A stretch of 54,449 nucleotides of DNA, from assembly GCA_903929755.1 (NCBI GenBank), contig CAIYVZ010000138.1, forward strand, positions 1 to 54,449, read 5' to 3'. A program made the position numbers and the translations under genes. Source of the DNA: an uncultured Acidobacteriia bacterium (GTDB lineage Bacteria; Acidobacteriota; Terriglobia; Bryobacterales; Bryobacteraceae). The notes beneath the pieces were generated by a model that ran no database searches, had not been told where the DNA came from, and saw only the letters and a program-made list of their open reading frames with translations. Below, piece by piece: positions 8,170 to 16,734 of this stretch (within the stretch, counting starts at the first letter, position 1; each line of letters begins with the position of its first letter).

Positions 8170-9522
8170 ATGCGATTGACGAGTTTCGGGCTGGCGATTT
8201 GTTTGGCGGGGATTTTGGGGGCACAGCCCGCGTTGCCTCCGGCGCCGTGGCGAGGGGCAGGGGTGACGCCCTGCGTGGGTGCGGACGGGGGGATTCTTAG
8301 CTGCCCGGCGGCTCCTGAGTTGGTGGTGGTGCGGGCGGGGCGGTTGTTCGACAGCAAGGCGGGGGTGATGCTGACGCGTCAGGTGGTGGTGATCAGCGGG
8401 GACAAGATTACGCAGGTGGGGGCGGAGGGGAAGGTCGCGTTTCCGGTTGGGGCTCGGGTGGTGGATTTGCGGAATGCCACCGTGCTGCCGGGGTTGATTG
8501 ATGCACATACGCACATGTTCAACGTGCGGGGGAAGGGGGCGACGGAGGCGTCGTCACTACTGATTGCGGTGCAGAATGCTCAGGCGGATCTGAGGGCGGG
8601 GTTTACTTCGGCTCGGGATATGGGCAGCCATGGGAACGGGTATCTGGACGTGGCGATCCGGGACGGGATAAATGGGGGGCGGTTTGACGGGCCGCGGTAT
8701 CAGGTTTCGACTCGGGGGATTGTGTGGGGTGGGGATCCACGGGCGGCGGAGGCTAGTCCGCTGGCGAGTGCGGTGGTTCGGAATGAGGAGGAGGCTCGGG
8801 CGGCGGTTCGGGAACAGGTGCTGCAGGGGGCGGACTGGATCAAGCTGTTTCCGGCGGGCGGGTACTCGTTTACGGCGGAGGGGAAGGATGTTTATGTGGT
8901 GACGTATCCGTTGCCGGTGATGCAGGCTTTGGTGGACGAGACGCACAAGGCGGGCAAGAAGGCGGCCTGCCATGTTTACGGGGGCGAGGGCCAGCGGAAT
9001 GCGATTGTGGCGGGGTGCGACACGATTGAGCACGGGTTTGGGCTGGATCAGGCGCAGGTGGACATGATGGCGGCGAAGGGGTTGTTTTATGATCCGACGC
9101 TGGTTCGTTATGTGGAACCTTATATGGACGATAACGACGAGAAGAATACGAAGGGGAAGTACCGGATTGTGCCGATTTTCGAGAGGGCCGCGACGATGGC
9201 GGCGGCGACGAAGGGGATAAAGGTGATGTTGGGGAGCGGGGCGGACGGGTCGACGTATGCGCACGGGACGCAGGCTTTGGATTTTGAGGCGCTGGTGAAG
9301 CGGGCGCATTTGACGACGGCGCGGGCGATGCAGAGCGGGACGATGGTGAACGCGGAGGCTATGGGGTGGGGGGACCGGGTGGGGAGTGTGGAGGTGGGGA
9401 AGTTTGCGGATCTGGTGGCGGTGACGGGGGATCCGCTGGCGGATATTACGGAGTTACAGAGGGTGAAGTTTGTGATGAAGGGCGGGAAGGTGATCCGGAA
9501 TGAAGTGGGGTCAGGCCGGTAG
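8170..9522 (+). CDS. Secreted metal-dependent amidohydrolase
   Basis: The ATG at 8170 is chosen because it begins a clear signal peptide (MRLTSFGLAICLAGILGAQP). The open frame upstream is Arg/Gly-rich antisense-like sequence. The mature protein has the amidohydrolase-superfamily strand LPGLIDAHTHMF with metal ligands His-x-His, a Lys in GADWIKLF, the His of CHVYGG, the His of IEHGFG, and a late Gly-Ser-Gly-Ala-Asp segment in the place of the catalytic Asp. It ends with GKFADLVAVTGDPLADI, the usual return strand. This is the imidazolonepropionase/Xaa-Pro dipeptidase-like subgroup of exported amidohydrolases common in Acidobacteria. The substrate is not predictable. Confidence 0.9.
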   Translation: MRLTSFGLAICLAGILGAQPALPPAPWRGAGVTPCVGADGGILSCPAAPELVVVRAGRLFDSKAGVMLTRQVVVISGDKITQVGAEGKVAFPVGARVVDLRNATVLPGLIDAHTHMFNVRGKGATEASSLLIAVQNAQADLRAGFTSARDMGSHGNGYLDVAIRDGINGGRFDGPRYQVSTRGIVWGGDPRAAEASPLASAVVRNEEEARAAVREQVLQGADWIKLFPAGGYSFTAEGKDVYVVTYPLPVMQALVDETHKAGKKAACHVYGGEGQRNAIVAGCDTIEHGFGLDQAQVDMMAAKGLFYDPTLVRYVEPYMDDNDEKNTKGKYRIVPIFERAATMAAATKGIKVMLGSGADGSTYAHGTQALDFEALVKRAHLTTARAMQSGTMVNAEAMGWGDRVGSVEVGKFADLVAVTGDPLADITELQRVKFVMKGGKVIRNEVGSGR

Positions 9523-9564
9523 CTGGTCTTCGTGAGGTGAGGGGTCGCTGGTGCCGGCTGGCTG

Positions 9565-9816
9565 TCACCATTTGCTGCAGGAGCCTGCGACCATCACCCA
9601 ACTGGACCCGTCGGGGATTGTCACGGTTGGATGGCACGGGCACTCGCTGCTCGAGAAAGTAAAGTACATTTGATCGCCGGTTTTCCAGGTGCCCGTTGGA
9701 ACAGAGCAGGTGTAGTAGGCGCCGCAATTTGTCTGGCCGCCAATACCACCCGGAGTTTCCCTCAGCAGCAGGGGTATCTCTACGCCGCCGTGCGTATTAT
9801 CTACTTCGATTATCAT
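9565..9816 (-). CDS. Small cysteine-containing hypothetical protein
   Basis: An 83-residue ORF in the otherwise empty 9523-9896 interval. Five Cys are seen (residues 31, 37, 59, 61, 80), with Gly/Ser/Thr-rich beta-like sequence and a C-terminus WVMVAGSCSKW. There is no signal peptide and no good ribosome-binding site; only ACGAG precedes the ATG, and an in-frame stop lies five codons upstream. It may be the tail of a secreted protein that has lost its front, or a chance ORF. I do not recognise the family. Nothing else was seen in this interval. Confidence 0.35.
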   Translation of the reverse strand: MIIEVDNTHGGVEIPLLLRETPGGIGGQTNCGAYYTCSVPTGTWKTGDQMYFTFSSSECPCHPTVTIPDGSSWVMVAGSCSKW

Positions 9817-9896
9817 CTCGTGCCAAGGTCAAGGGAAAAACAATATTTGAGGGTGCTTATCGTCGACACAGGGGTGCGGATTTCGCCCCTGGTACT

Positions 9897-12158
9897 TTAC
9901 TCAATGACCAGCACTTCGTGGTCCAGCACGGAGGGGATTTCGAAGGTGACCCAGCCTGCGTTCACCTTTGCCGGCAGAGGCTTGCCTCCAACGAGGGCTT
10001 TCACGGCGCGGCCTTTCACGCCTGGTGGCAGGTGGATGGCGGCCTTGAGAGCGCCGGAGGGGATGAGCTCATCAACAGGTGTGCGCCCGGTAACGGTCAG
10101 GTTCACGATGTGGGCAATTATGCGGCCGGGTTGGGTGTAGAGGTTGCAGTCGAAGAGGCCGTGGCCTTCGAGACGGAGGGGGATTTCGCCGGCGGTGGCC
10201 CAGTTGACGAGGTTGGCGAGGAGATCGGCGTAGTCGGGGAGAGGTTCCAGTTTGTAGCGGCGGTCGATGTCGGCGGGCATGAAGGCGCACTTGCCCTTAA
10301 TGACGAGACCGGGAATGGTGGTGACGGGCTGGCGCATCCATGCGGTCTCAGGGGGATAAATGGGGAAGACCGGAACGAACGTCAGGGGGACGAGGGCGTC
10401 GCTGTCCACCTTGAGGTTGGTGAGGGTGCCGCCAAAGGGGATGATGTCGGTTTCGGAGAAACCTTTGAGGACGGCGTGGCGCGTGCCGGTAACTTTCGGT
10501 TCATCGGAGGTGTGGGGTCCGTAGACGCCGGCGCGCATCTCGGGTAAGAGGCGCAGATAGGTGTGTTGGGACTGGCCTGCGGCGCTGCGTTCGGCACCGG
10601 CGGGGCTGGAAGCGTGGGTGCCAAAAAGATCGGCGAGGCCGAAGTCGGGGCGCGGGTCGCCCATTTCGGTGTAGAGGCTGGTGACGCCGGTGGCGATGAC
10701 GGAACCGCCGTTGGCGGCGAACTTGCGGACGGACGCGCACTGGGCGTCGGACATGGCCGCGATGTTGGGCAGGATGAGGGTCTTCAACCCGGGGGCTTCG
10801 CGGTCGAGGTGGTCGATGTGGAGTGGAATATAGGGAACGCGGGCGCGAACGAGGGCTTCGACGAAGCCGCGATAAGGGGCGTCAGTCAGTTCGGCGGCGC
10901 GGTCGCGGCCATAGAAATCAGTATTCCGTTGCGACCAGGCGATGCCGACGGTAGCGAGAGGCCGGCGGTTGACCATGTAGCGCTCGTTCTCTTTGAACCA
11001 CTTCATGAGCGGTTCGGCGGTGTGGTACATGCGGCGATCATCGTGGTAAGCGCCGATATGGTGCCACCACGGCTGGATGCCGCCGGCGAAGCCTTCCACC
11101 ATCCACATGCGCGCTTCGGGAGCGGGTTTACTGGCGACGCGGAAGGAAGTGCGGCCCACCTGATACATGGCCATACTCTCGGGGGCGAGCTTATCCCAGC
11201 CGAGCACACCGTGCACGAGTTTGCCTGTGTCGGAGTTCTCCTCGAAGGCGCCGGCGCCGCGCGACTGGTGGTCCAGAAACACCACGGGGGCACGTTCAAA
11301 AATGGCTTTGCAATCGCGGAACGAGCGGCTTTGCGAGGAGATGGAGCCGCTGTTCATGCCGAACCAGAGACAGTGGTTCCCGCCGGCCGCTTTGGTGGCC
11401 CGGTTATTCAGATCCCAGATCTGGATGCGACGCGCATAATTCCAGTCGATCCATTTGCGGTAGACGGGGTCATTCCAGTCGTGCTTGACGGGGATGGGGG
11501 CACCGGCGGCAGCCTGAAACTTGCTTGTGCAGTTGTCGCAATAGCAGATATTGTCACGGGTTAAGCCGCTCCAGCTGTTATCGGCGAAGCCTTGCGGCGG
11601 ACAACCCTGGGCGAGGCCGCGTTCGATGATTTCGGTGAGGACGGCGGGCAGGTATTCGTCGTAGTAAGGGCTGTTGACGCAGGTGACGAACTTATCTTCG
11701 GCGCGGTAGGGGTTGTGGGAAATATCGCGGGCGAACCAGTCGGGGTGGGCTTTGAAGAAGTCTTCGGTGGTGCGGTTGGAATCCATGCGGGCGACGATGA
11801 CGAGACCGTCGTCTTTGGCGGCTTTGGCGAGATCGCCGTAGAGATCGCGGGTGCCGAGAAATTCGGCGCGGTGCTGGAGCGGGAATTTGCTGGGGTAGTA
11901 GGCGACGATGCCGCCGGCGTTGAGGATGACGCCCTGGACCTGGGTGCGCTTCCAGAACTCACGCCACCAGGGGATGTCGTAGCGTTCGGGGTCCTTTTCG
12001 GTGACGTTGGTTTGGCCCCAGCGAGTAGTGCGTTCGTACCACGGTTTGAGGGGGAGTGGGCTATGCGGGGCTGACAGGGGGCCTGCAGTCTGGGCCACCA
12101 GATCGGAGGCGAGCACGGCCGCGGAAGTGGCGGCGAGAAAGTCTCGGCGGGATGTCAT
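9897..12158 (-). CDS. Tat-exported glycoside-hydrolase-like protein with GATase-like domain
   Basis: The start is set at ATG 12158, preceded by GGAG at 7-nt spacing, because it opens a Tat signal (TSRRDFLAATSAAVLASD). Residues 40-380 look like a TIM-barrel sugar hydrolase of the hypothetical-glycosidase (GHL) type, with GVILNAGGIVAYYPSKF, ARMDSNRTTEDFFKAHPDWFAR and CYCDNCTSKF. The part after about residue 420 resembles the beta-galactosidase trimerisation/class I amidotransferase-like domain (LKTLILPNIAAMSDAQ, FAANGGSVIATG). The activity is unproven, but periplasmic glycan breakdown fits the build. It is divergent from a TonB receptor, which suggests joint control. Confidence 0.75.
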   Translation of the reverse strand: MTSRRDFLAATSAAVLASDLVAQTAGPLSAPHSPLPLKPWYERTTRWGQTNVTEKDPERYDIPWWREFWKRTQVQGVILNAGGIVAYYPSKFPLQHRAEFLGTRDLYGDLAKAAKDDGLVIVARMDSNRTTEDFFKAHPDWFARDISHNPYRAEDKFVTCVNSPYYDEYLPAVLTEIIERGLAQGCPPQGFADNSWSGLTRDNICYCDNCTSKFQAAAGAPIPVKHDWNDPVYRKWIDWNYARRIQIWDLNNRATKAAGGNHCLWFGMNSGSISSQSRSFRDCKAIFERAPVVFLDHQSRGAGAFEENSDTGKLVHGVLGWDKLAPESMAMYQVGRTSFRVASKPAPEARMWMVEGFAGGIQPWWHHIGAYHDDRRMYHTAEPLMKWFKENERYMVNRRPLATVGIAWSQRNTDFYGRDRAAELTDAPYRGFVEALVRARVPYIPLHIDHLDREAPGLKTLILPNIAAMSDAQCASVRKFAANGGSVIATGVTSLYTEMGDPRPDFGLADLFGTHASSPAGAERSAAGQSQHTYLRLLPEMRAGVYGPHTSDEPKVTGTRHAVLKGFSETDIIPFGGTLTNLKVDSDALVPLTFVPVFPIYPPETAWMRQPVTTIPGLVIKGKCAFMPADIDRRYKLEPLPDYADLLANLVNWATAGEIPLRLEGHGLFDCNLYTQPGRIIAHIVNLTVTGRTPVDELIPSGALKAAIHLPPGVKGRAVKALVGGKPLPAKVNAGWVTFEIPSVLDHEVLVIE

Positions 12159-12180
12159 GGTGATTCTCCACTGCAATTAG

Positions 12181-12266
12181 ATCAGATCGTTCGTCTTGAT
12201 GCGACACTTCGCGACCTGATCTGATATGATCGCCGCCATGATCTGGTTCCCGGTTTAATTACCGGG
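12181..12266. promoter_or_regulatory. Palindromic operator-like spacer between divergent genes
   Basis: A perfect inverted repeat, ATCAGATC (12181-12188) and GATCTGAT (12218-12225), sits between the Tat hydrolase and the TonB receptor. Its right arm runs into TATGAT at 12225-12230, a plausible -10 box for the receptor. A second hairpin, CCCGGT-TTAATT-ACCGGG (12249-12266), lies in the receptor leader. The placement suits a repressor that controls both genes. No regulator gene is adjacent. Confidence 0.5.
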
Positions 12267-12293
12267 TCCGTCTTTGGGGAGTAGCGAAAGTCC

Positions 12294-15200
12294 ATGAAGA
12301 TTGTCAAAAGAATATTTCTGGCGGGAATATTGCTCGCCTGCGCAGCCCAGGCACAGTTTGATGCGGGGCAGATTTCCGGCTTTGTCCGCGATAACAGCGG
12401 CGGGAGTGTGGCGAGCGCCACGGTGATCGCGACCAATGCGGACAGCCGAGAGCAGCACAAAGTCACCACGAACACGGAAGGATATTACGTTGTTCCGCAA
12501 CTGCTGGTGGGGCGTTATGACCTGGCAGTGGAGGCTTCCGGATTCAAGAAATACACGCGCACGGGCGTTGTGATTAATTCGCAATCGAAGGTCTCCATTG
12601 ATGTAGAACTGGCGATTGGGGCGATCTCAGAGCAGATCACGGTTGAATCGTCGGCGGCGCAGGTGCAGACGGATTCGGCGTCAGTGGGAAGTCTGGTGGA
12701 TTCGAAGCAGATCCAAAACCTGACGCTGAACGGGCGGAATCCGGTTTACCTTGCGGCGTTGACGCCTGGGGTGGTGAGCGGCGCGGGTATCGGCACGTTT
12801 GATCCGGACAGCGTGAGCAACGGCGGCTTCAACATAAACGGCGGACGCGCCGATGAATACGTGGTGATGGTGGATGGCGCGGTGGCCACGCGGACGCGTT
12901 CCTCGGGCTCCATGCTGGGGGCGATGGACGTGGACACGGTGCAGGAAGTGCAGGTGATCACGTCGAGCTATTCGGCAGAATACGGCCGGTCGTCGGCAGG
13001 GCAGATTCGCTTTGTGACGAAGAGTGGCACACGCTTGCTGCATGGCGACGTGGTGGAAAACTTCCGGAACTCGGCGCTCGATGCCAATACGTGGACGAGA
13101 AACCACAGTCCGCTGACGCCGATCTCGAGTGGCGCCGCACCGTATCGATTTAACCAGTACGGATACAACCTCGGGGGCCCTGTGTTCATCCCGAAGCACT
13201 TTAATACGGACCGCAGTAAGCTGTTCTTCTTCTTCGCTGAAGAGTGGACCAAGCGGCGCTATGAGACGACGAACACGGGGATTGTCCCCAGCCAGGCGAT
13301 GCGGAACGGGAACTTCAGCGAATTGCTGGACGCGACGAATCCGTTTTTCAAGAAAGTGCGGCCAATAACGGACAGCCGGAACGCCAACGCGCCGTTCAGC
13401 GGCAACATTATTCCGCCGTCGCGGCTCAGCCAGAACGGCATCGCGCTGCTGAATATCTATCCGCAGGCGGTACCCGGATTCCTGCAGGGATCATCGAACT
13501 GGATTGGCACGAAATCGACCCATTCGGATCTGAGGAAAGATACGTTCAAAGCCGACTACATGATCAACGACCGGGAGCACCTCTCGGTGCGGGGGAATTA
13601 CACTCCGTGGCACTTTAACGCGCCGTTCGAAGACACGTTCGGGCGGATGGAAGAAGTCTGGTCGCGGCCCAACCGGATTGGCGCGATGAGCCTGATCAGT
13701 ACAATCACGCCGACGTTCATCAACGAAATCAATCTTTCGGCGAATTCCGACGGGAAGGGTGATATTCAGTTTGGCGACTACTGCGCGGCCTGTAAGCGGA
13801 GCGCGTACGGGGTGAACTACACGCTGCTGTATCCGGGGACGAAAATTGCGCCGGAGAAGGTGCCGAGTCTGCGAATGCAGGGCCTGACGACGCTGGACGC
13901 GGGACCGTATCCGGGTTCGTGGTCGGGTTTCGTTTACGGCCTGAGCGACAACGTGACGAAGATCGCTGGAACGCACTCCATGAAATTCGGTGCGTATCTG
14001 GAATATTCGGGCCAGAATGACTTCATTCAGGGCACGACGGCGGGGCCTGGCACGACGGTAAACCAGAACGGGGACTTCACGTTCAACGACACGGGTAACC
14101 CGGCCACCAGCGGGCTGAGCATTGCGAATGCCGCGCTGGGTAACTTTGATACCTACTCGGAGTTTGGAGCCAAAGCTTTCACGCCGTACGTTGCCACGGC
14201 GCTTGACCTGTTCGCGCAGGACAGCTGGAAGGTTACTTCGAAACTGACCCTGGAATATGGCGTGCGATGGTCCTTGTGGCCCCAGTGGCACAGTAAGTGG
14301 GGCAATCTCTCAGAATTCCTGCCTCAGTATTACAACAGGGCCACGGCTCCGGTGATTGACCCGAAGGGTGGGTTTGTGGTGAGCGGCGACCAGTACAACG
14401 GCATTGTGCTGCCGGGTAACGGGCCTCCGGATGCAGCGGGCGGGCGCATTCCCGCGCTGAATTCGGGCCAGTTCAAGAACCTGTATCACGGGCTGCCGGA
14501 TGGCCTCTCGCCGACGCGGTGGAATGTATTCCAGCCGCGCTTCGGGATCGCTTATGCGTTCTCGCCCAAGACGGTACTTCGCGCTGGTGGCGGGTCGTTT
14601 GCGAACCGCGTGGCCATCAATCGTGATACGGCGCTGGGGGGCAACGCACCGTTCCAGTTACAGTCTTCGGTGGTGAACGGAATTGTAGATACGCCTGGCG
14701 GCGCGACGCCGCGCAACTTCCCCTTCACGCAGACGATTCAGGATCCGGTTTTTAAGATTCCGACGGCGTGGGAATGGAACGTCATGTTCCAGCGCGAGGT
14801 GCTTTGGGGCACTACGGTGCAGGTTGGCTATGTGGGCAGGCGCGGGCTGCACAATCAGCGGAAGCGCAACATCAACCAGTTGCAGGCGGGCACACTGCAG
14901 GCGAATCCGGGTATCAATGCAAATGCGCTGCGGCCCTATCTGGGGATGGGGGTGATTGGCATTTCGGAAAACGGCGGCAGTTCGCGGTATGACGCGCTGC
15001 AGGTGAGCGTGCAGCACCGCTATTCGTCGGGCATTCAGGTGGGCGTGGCGTACACGTTCTCCCGGTCGCTTGACGACGGTTCCAGCCTGACGGATGTGCT
15101 GCCGAACGCATACAGCGCCGCTGGGTACTACGGCCGATCCGACTTCGATCGTCCGCAGGTTCTGGTGGTGAACTACACGTACTCGGTACCGTTGTTCCGC

Positions 15201-15686
15201 AACAGTTCGAATAAGATCCTGCAGACAGCGTTTGGAGGCTGGGAGCTTTCGGGAATTAATCAGGCGCAGTCGGGAGTTCCACTTTCGGTACGGAATAGTT
15301 CGGATATTGCGGGTGTCGGTACGGGCAGCGGGAACCAGTTCTGGAACATGGTGGGGGACACGTCTATCGCGGTTACTCCGTTCACCAATTCGGCGACGTG
15401 GTTCAACAAAGCCGCCTTCACACAACCTGCGGCCGGGACTTATGGGACGCAGCTTCGCAACACGCTGCGCGGACCGGGTTACTGGATCTGGGATATGGGT
15501 ATCCGCAAGAACTTCCGGGTGAGGGAAGGGCAAAGCCTGCAGTTCCGGTATGACTTGTTCAATACGCTGAATCATCCGAACTGGGGTAATCCGGCTACGG
15601 ATCCGACGAGCGGTACGTTTGGGACGATTACGGGGAAGACGAATGATGTGCGGAATATGCAGCTGGCTTTGAAGTATATCTTCTGA
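12294..15686 (+). CDS. TonB-dependent receptor, Oar-like, with carboxypeptidase-regulatory domain
   Basis: A 1130-residue outer-membrane protein. Signal peptide (IFLAGILLACAAQAQ), then a CarboxypepD_reg/CNA_B-like beta domain at about 25-110 (GQISGFVRDNSGGSV, EGYYVVPQLLVGRYDL). The plug follows (LTLNGRNPVYLAALTPGVVS, EVQVITSSYSAEYGRSSAGQ, RFVTKSG), then a long beta-barrel of Oar type with the family segments YNLGGPVF, LFFFFAEEW and the end LRFRYDLFNTLNHPNW-like. The protein ends with an aromatic residue (KYIF), as expected for insertion by the Bam complex. These receptors are amplified in Acidobacteria and probably import glycan fragments. The divergent Tat hydrolase supports a sugar substrate. 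Confidence 0.93.
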   Translation: MKIVKRIFLAGILLACAAQAQFDAGQISGFVRDNSGGSVASATVIATNADSREQHKVTTNTEGYYVVPQLLVGRYDLAVEASGFKKYTRTGVVINSQSKVSIDVELAIGAISEQITVESSAAQVQTDSASVGSLVDSKQIQNLTLNGRNPVYLAALTPGVVSGAGIGTFDPDSVSNGGFNINGGRADEYVVMVDGAVATRTRSSGSMLGAMDVDTVQEVQVITSSYSAEYGRSSAGQIRFVTKSGTRLLHGDVVENFRNSALDANTWTRNHSPLTPISSGAAPYRFNQYGYNLGGPVFIPKHFNTDRSKLFFFFAEEWTKRRYETTNTGIVPSQAMRNGNFSELLDATNPFFKKVRPITDSRNANAPFSGNIIPPSRLSQNGIALLNIYPQAVPGFLQGSSNWIGTKSTHSDLRKDTFKADYMINDREHLSVRGNYTPWHFNAPFEDTFGRMEEVWSRPNRIGAMSLISTITPTFINEINLSANSDGKGDIQFGDYCAACKRSAYGVNYTLLYPGTKIAPEKVPSLRMQGLTTLDAGPYPGSWSGFVYGLSDNVTKIAGTHSMKFGAYLEYSGQNDFIQGTTAGPGTTVNQNGDFTFNDTGNPATSGLSIANAALGNFDTYSEFGAKAFTPYVATALDLFAQDSWKVTSKLTLEYGVRWSLWPQWHSKWGNLSEFLPQYYNRATAPVIDPKGGFVVSGDQYNGIVLPGNGPPDAAGGRIPALNSGQFKNLYHGLPDGLSPTRWNVFQPRFGIAYAFSPKTVLRAGGGSFANRVAINRDTALGGNAPFQLQSSVVNGIVDTPGGATPRNFPFTQTIQDPVFKIPTAWEWNVMFQREVLWGTTVQVGYVGRRGLHNQRKRNINQLQAGTLQANPGINANALRPYLGMGVIGISENGGSSRYDALQVSVQHRYSSGIQVGVAYTFSRSLDDGSSLTDVLPNAYSAAGYYGRSDFDRPQVLVVNYTYSVPLFRNSSNKILQTAFGGWELSGINQAQSGVPLSVRNSSDIAGVGTGSGNQFWNMVGDTSIAVTPFTNSATWFNKAAFTQPAAGTYGTQLRNTLRGPGYWIWDMGIRKNFRVREGQSLQFRYDLFNTLNHPNWGNPATDPTSGTFGTITGKTNDVRNMQLALKYIF

Positions 15687-15772
15687 GGGAGGCAGGCGGG
15701 AGGTATGGGGTGCGCGACGTACAAGTGGAACTGGCGGCAGGTTGTACCCCCGCTTCTGCTGCAAACAGAGCA

Positions 15773-15823
15773 GGCCGATTGACAATCGGCCGCAGCTTAC
15801 CAAGCTGCCCCACAAAGTGCGCC
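15773..15823. repeat. Dispersed double-palindrome repeat, copy 1
   Basis: About 50 bp containing CCGATTGaCAATCGG followed directly by GCAGCTTaccAAGCTGC, two adjacent hairpins with 7-bp stems. A nearly identical copy lies at 48561-48610. Both copies are intergenic. This copy lies in the 15687-15945 gap, which otherwise shows no gene. Confidence 0.8.
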
Positions 15824-15945
15824 GTCCTCTCAGATTCCAGCCGCAGTGCGAGCCCCACTCTCATGGCGCGCACCCTCAGGCATGAGTTCGCTTGACCTGA
15901 TGCCGCAGACGGGCACAAATGACGAGCGAGCGTGACGGTCGCGCG

Positions 15946-16296
15946 CTAACTTCGCGCCAGGCGCTCCAGAGCCTTCGTGCACGCCTGGATGAGAGGGCGC
16001 AGATCGCCCGTTACGATCTCCCAAATGTGATCGACGCCGACTTCATCGTACGAGTGGCGCAAGCGATTGCCCAGCGCCCGGATTTCACGCCAGGGCTGGT
16101 TGGGCAGGAGGATTGGTGCCTGGTCGCCCAATTTTGAGAACGCCTCGCTGATCCTTTCCAGACATCGTTCCACCGCGTCGTAAACGAGTTGGTTCTCGGC
16201 AAACGCCGTTGAATCCAGGTCCGCCGTGTAGCGCAGTATCGCCTCAGCGTTATCGACGATGTCCCGGAGACGCCGGGCGGGCTGGTCAGAAGGCAA
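15946..16296 (-). CDS. hepT: HepT-like RNase toxin (DUF86)
   Basis: A 116-residue all-helical protein with the HEPN-family RNase motif in GNRLRHSYDEVG (Arg-x4-His-x-Tyr type). Further family segments are DAVERCLERISEA and IRALGN. HepT is the toxin of the HepT/MntA type VII toxin-antitoxin system, in which the nucleotidyltransferase modifies the toxin's active-site Tyr. It overlaps the upstream MntA-like gene by 11 bp, the normal arrangement. All active-site residues look intact. Confidence 0.9.
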   Translation of the reverse strand: MPSDQPARRLRDIVDNAEAILRYTADLDSTAFAENQLVYDAVERCLERISEAFSKLGDQAPILLPNQPWREIRALGNRLRHSYDEVGVDHIWEIVTGDLRPLIQACTKALERLARS

Positions 16297-16591
16297 TTTG
16301 GCGGTCCCGGTCGATTTCGGACTGGAACTGGGCCCGGCGGACGGGCTCTTCCACTACGTCAACGACGCAGCCGAGCAATTGCGAGAACTGCCGCTCCAGG
16401 GCTTCGAGGCGGCCAAAGTAGTGGAAGCCTCCTTTTGAGAAGCCGGGAGAAAGGCGGACGGCGATGTCGATATCGGCGGGACTCGCTTCGCCGCGGGCCA
16501 TGGAGCCAAAAAGGGACGCGGCGGCGACGCCGGTGGCTCGAAGCTCCGCCTCGTGCGCCCGGAGAGTTTCCAGAACCTGGTTCCTCGTCAT
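16286..16591 (-). CDS. mntA: MntA-like nucleotidyltransferase antitoxin
   Basis: A 101-residue minimal nucleotidyltransferase with the signature GSMARGEASPADIDIAVRL, giving the GS motif and the Asp-x-Asp metal ligands. A TTG at 16627 extends the frame by 12 residues, but the ATG at 16591 gives the usual length. It precedes hepT and overlaps it by 11 bp. MntA enzymes neutralise HepT by adding AMP units to its active-site tyrosine. The third, distal carboxylate is likely in VVDVVEEP. Confidence 0.88.
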   Translation of the reverse strand: MTRNQVLETLRAHEAELRATGVAAASLFGSMARGEASPADIDIAVRLSPGFSKGGFHYFGRLEALERQFSQLLGCVVDVVEEPVRRAQFQSEIDRDRQIAF

Positions 16592-16647
16592 GTCCCTATT
16601 GTTCAGGAGGTTGAGCGGCGCAGTCAAGCTTTGTCACGGGAGGTGCC

Positions 16648-16722
16648 TATAATGGGGAATTCTTTCCACGAACTGGCCGCGTAGCTGGTTCGCTTTCGAG
16701 ATTCAACCTTCGAGATTCAACC
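16648..16722 (+). promoter_or_regulatory. Candidate promoter and tandem 14-bp repeat before the DUF2126 operon
   Basis: TATAAT at 16648-16653 is a perfect -10 box, but no good -35 stands 17 bp upstream (TTGTCA at 16631 is too close). Further down, TTCGAGATTCAACC occurs twice head to tail (16695-16708 and 16709-16722), ending 12 nt before the start codon and just before the AGGGAG ribosome-binding site. The tandem repeat could be a protein-binding site in the leader. Confidence 0.45.
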
Positions 16723-16734
16723 AGGGAGCCTCCC

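Noticed and set aside
12681-13199. Several minus ORFs inside the TonB receptor genes
   Set aside because: Shadows of the receptor frames; no ribosome-binding site and no motif.
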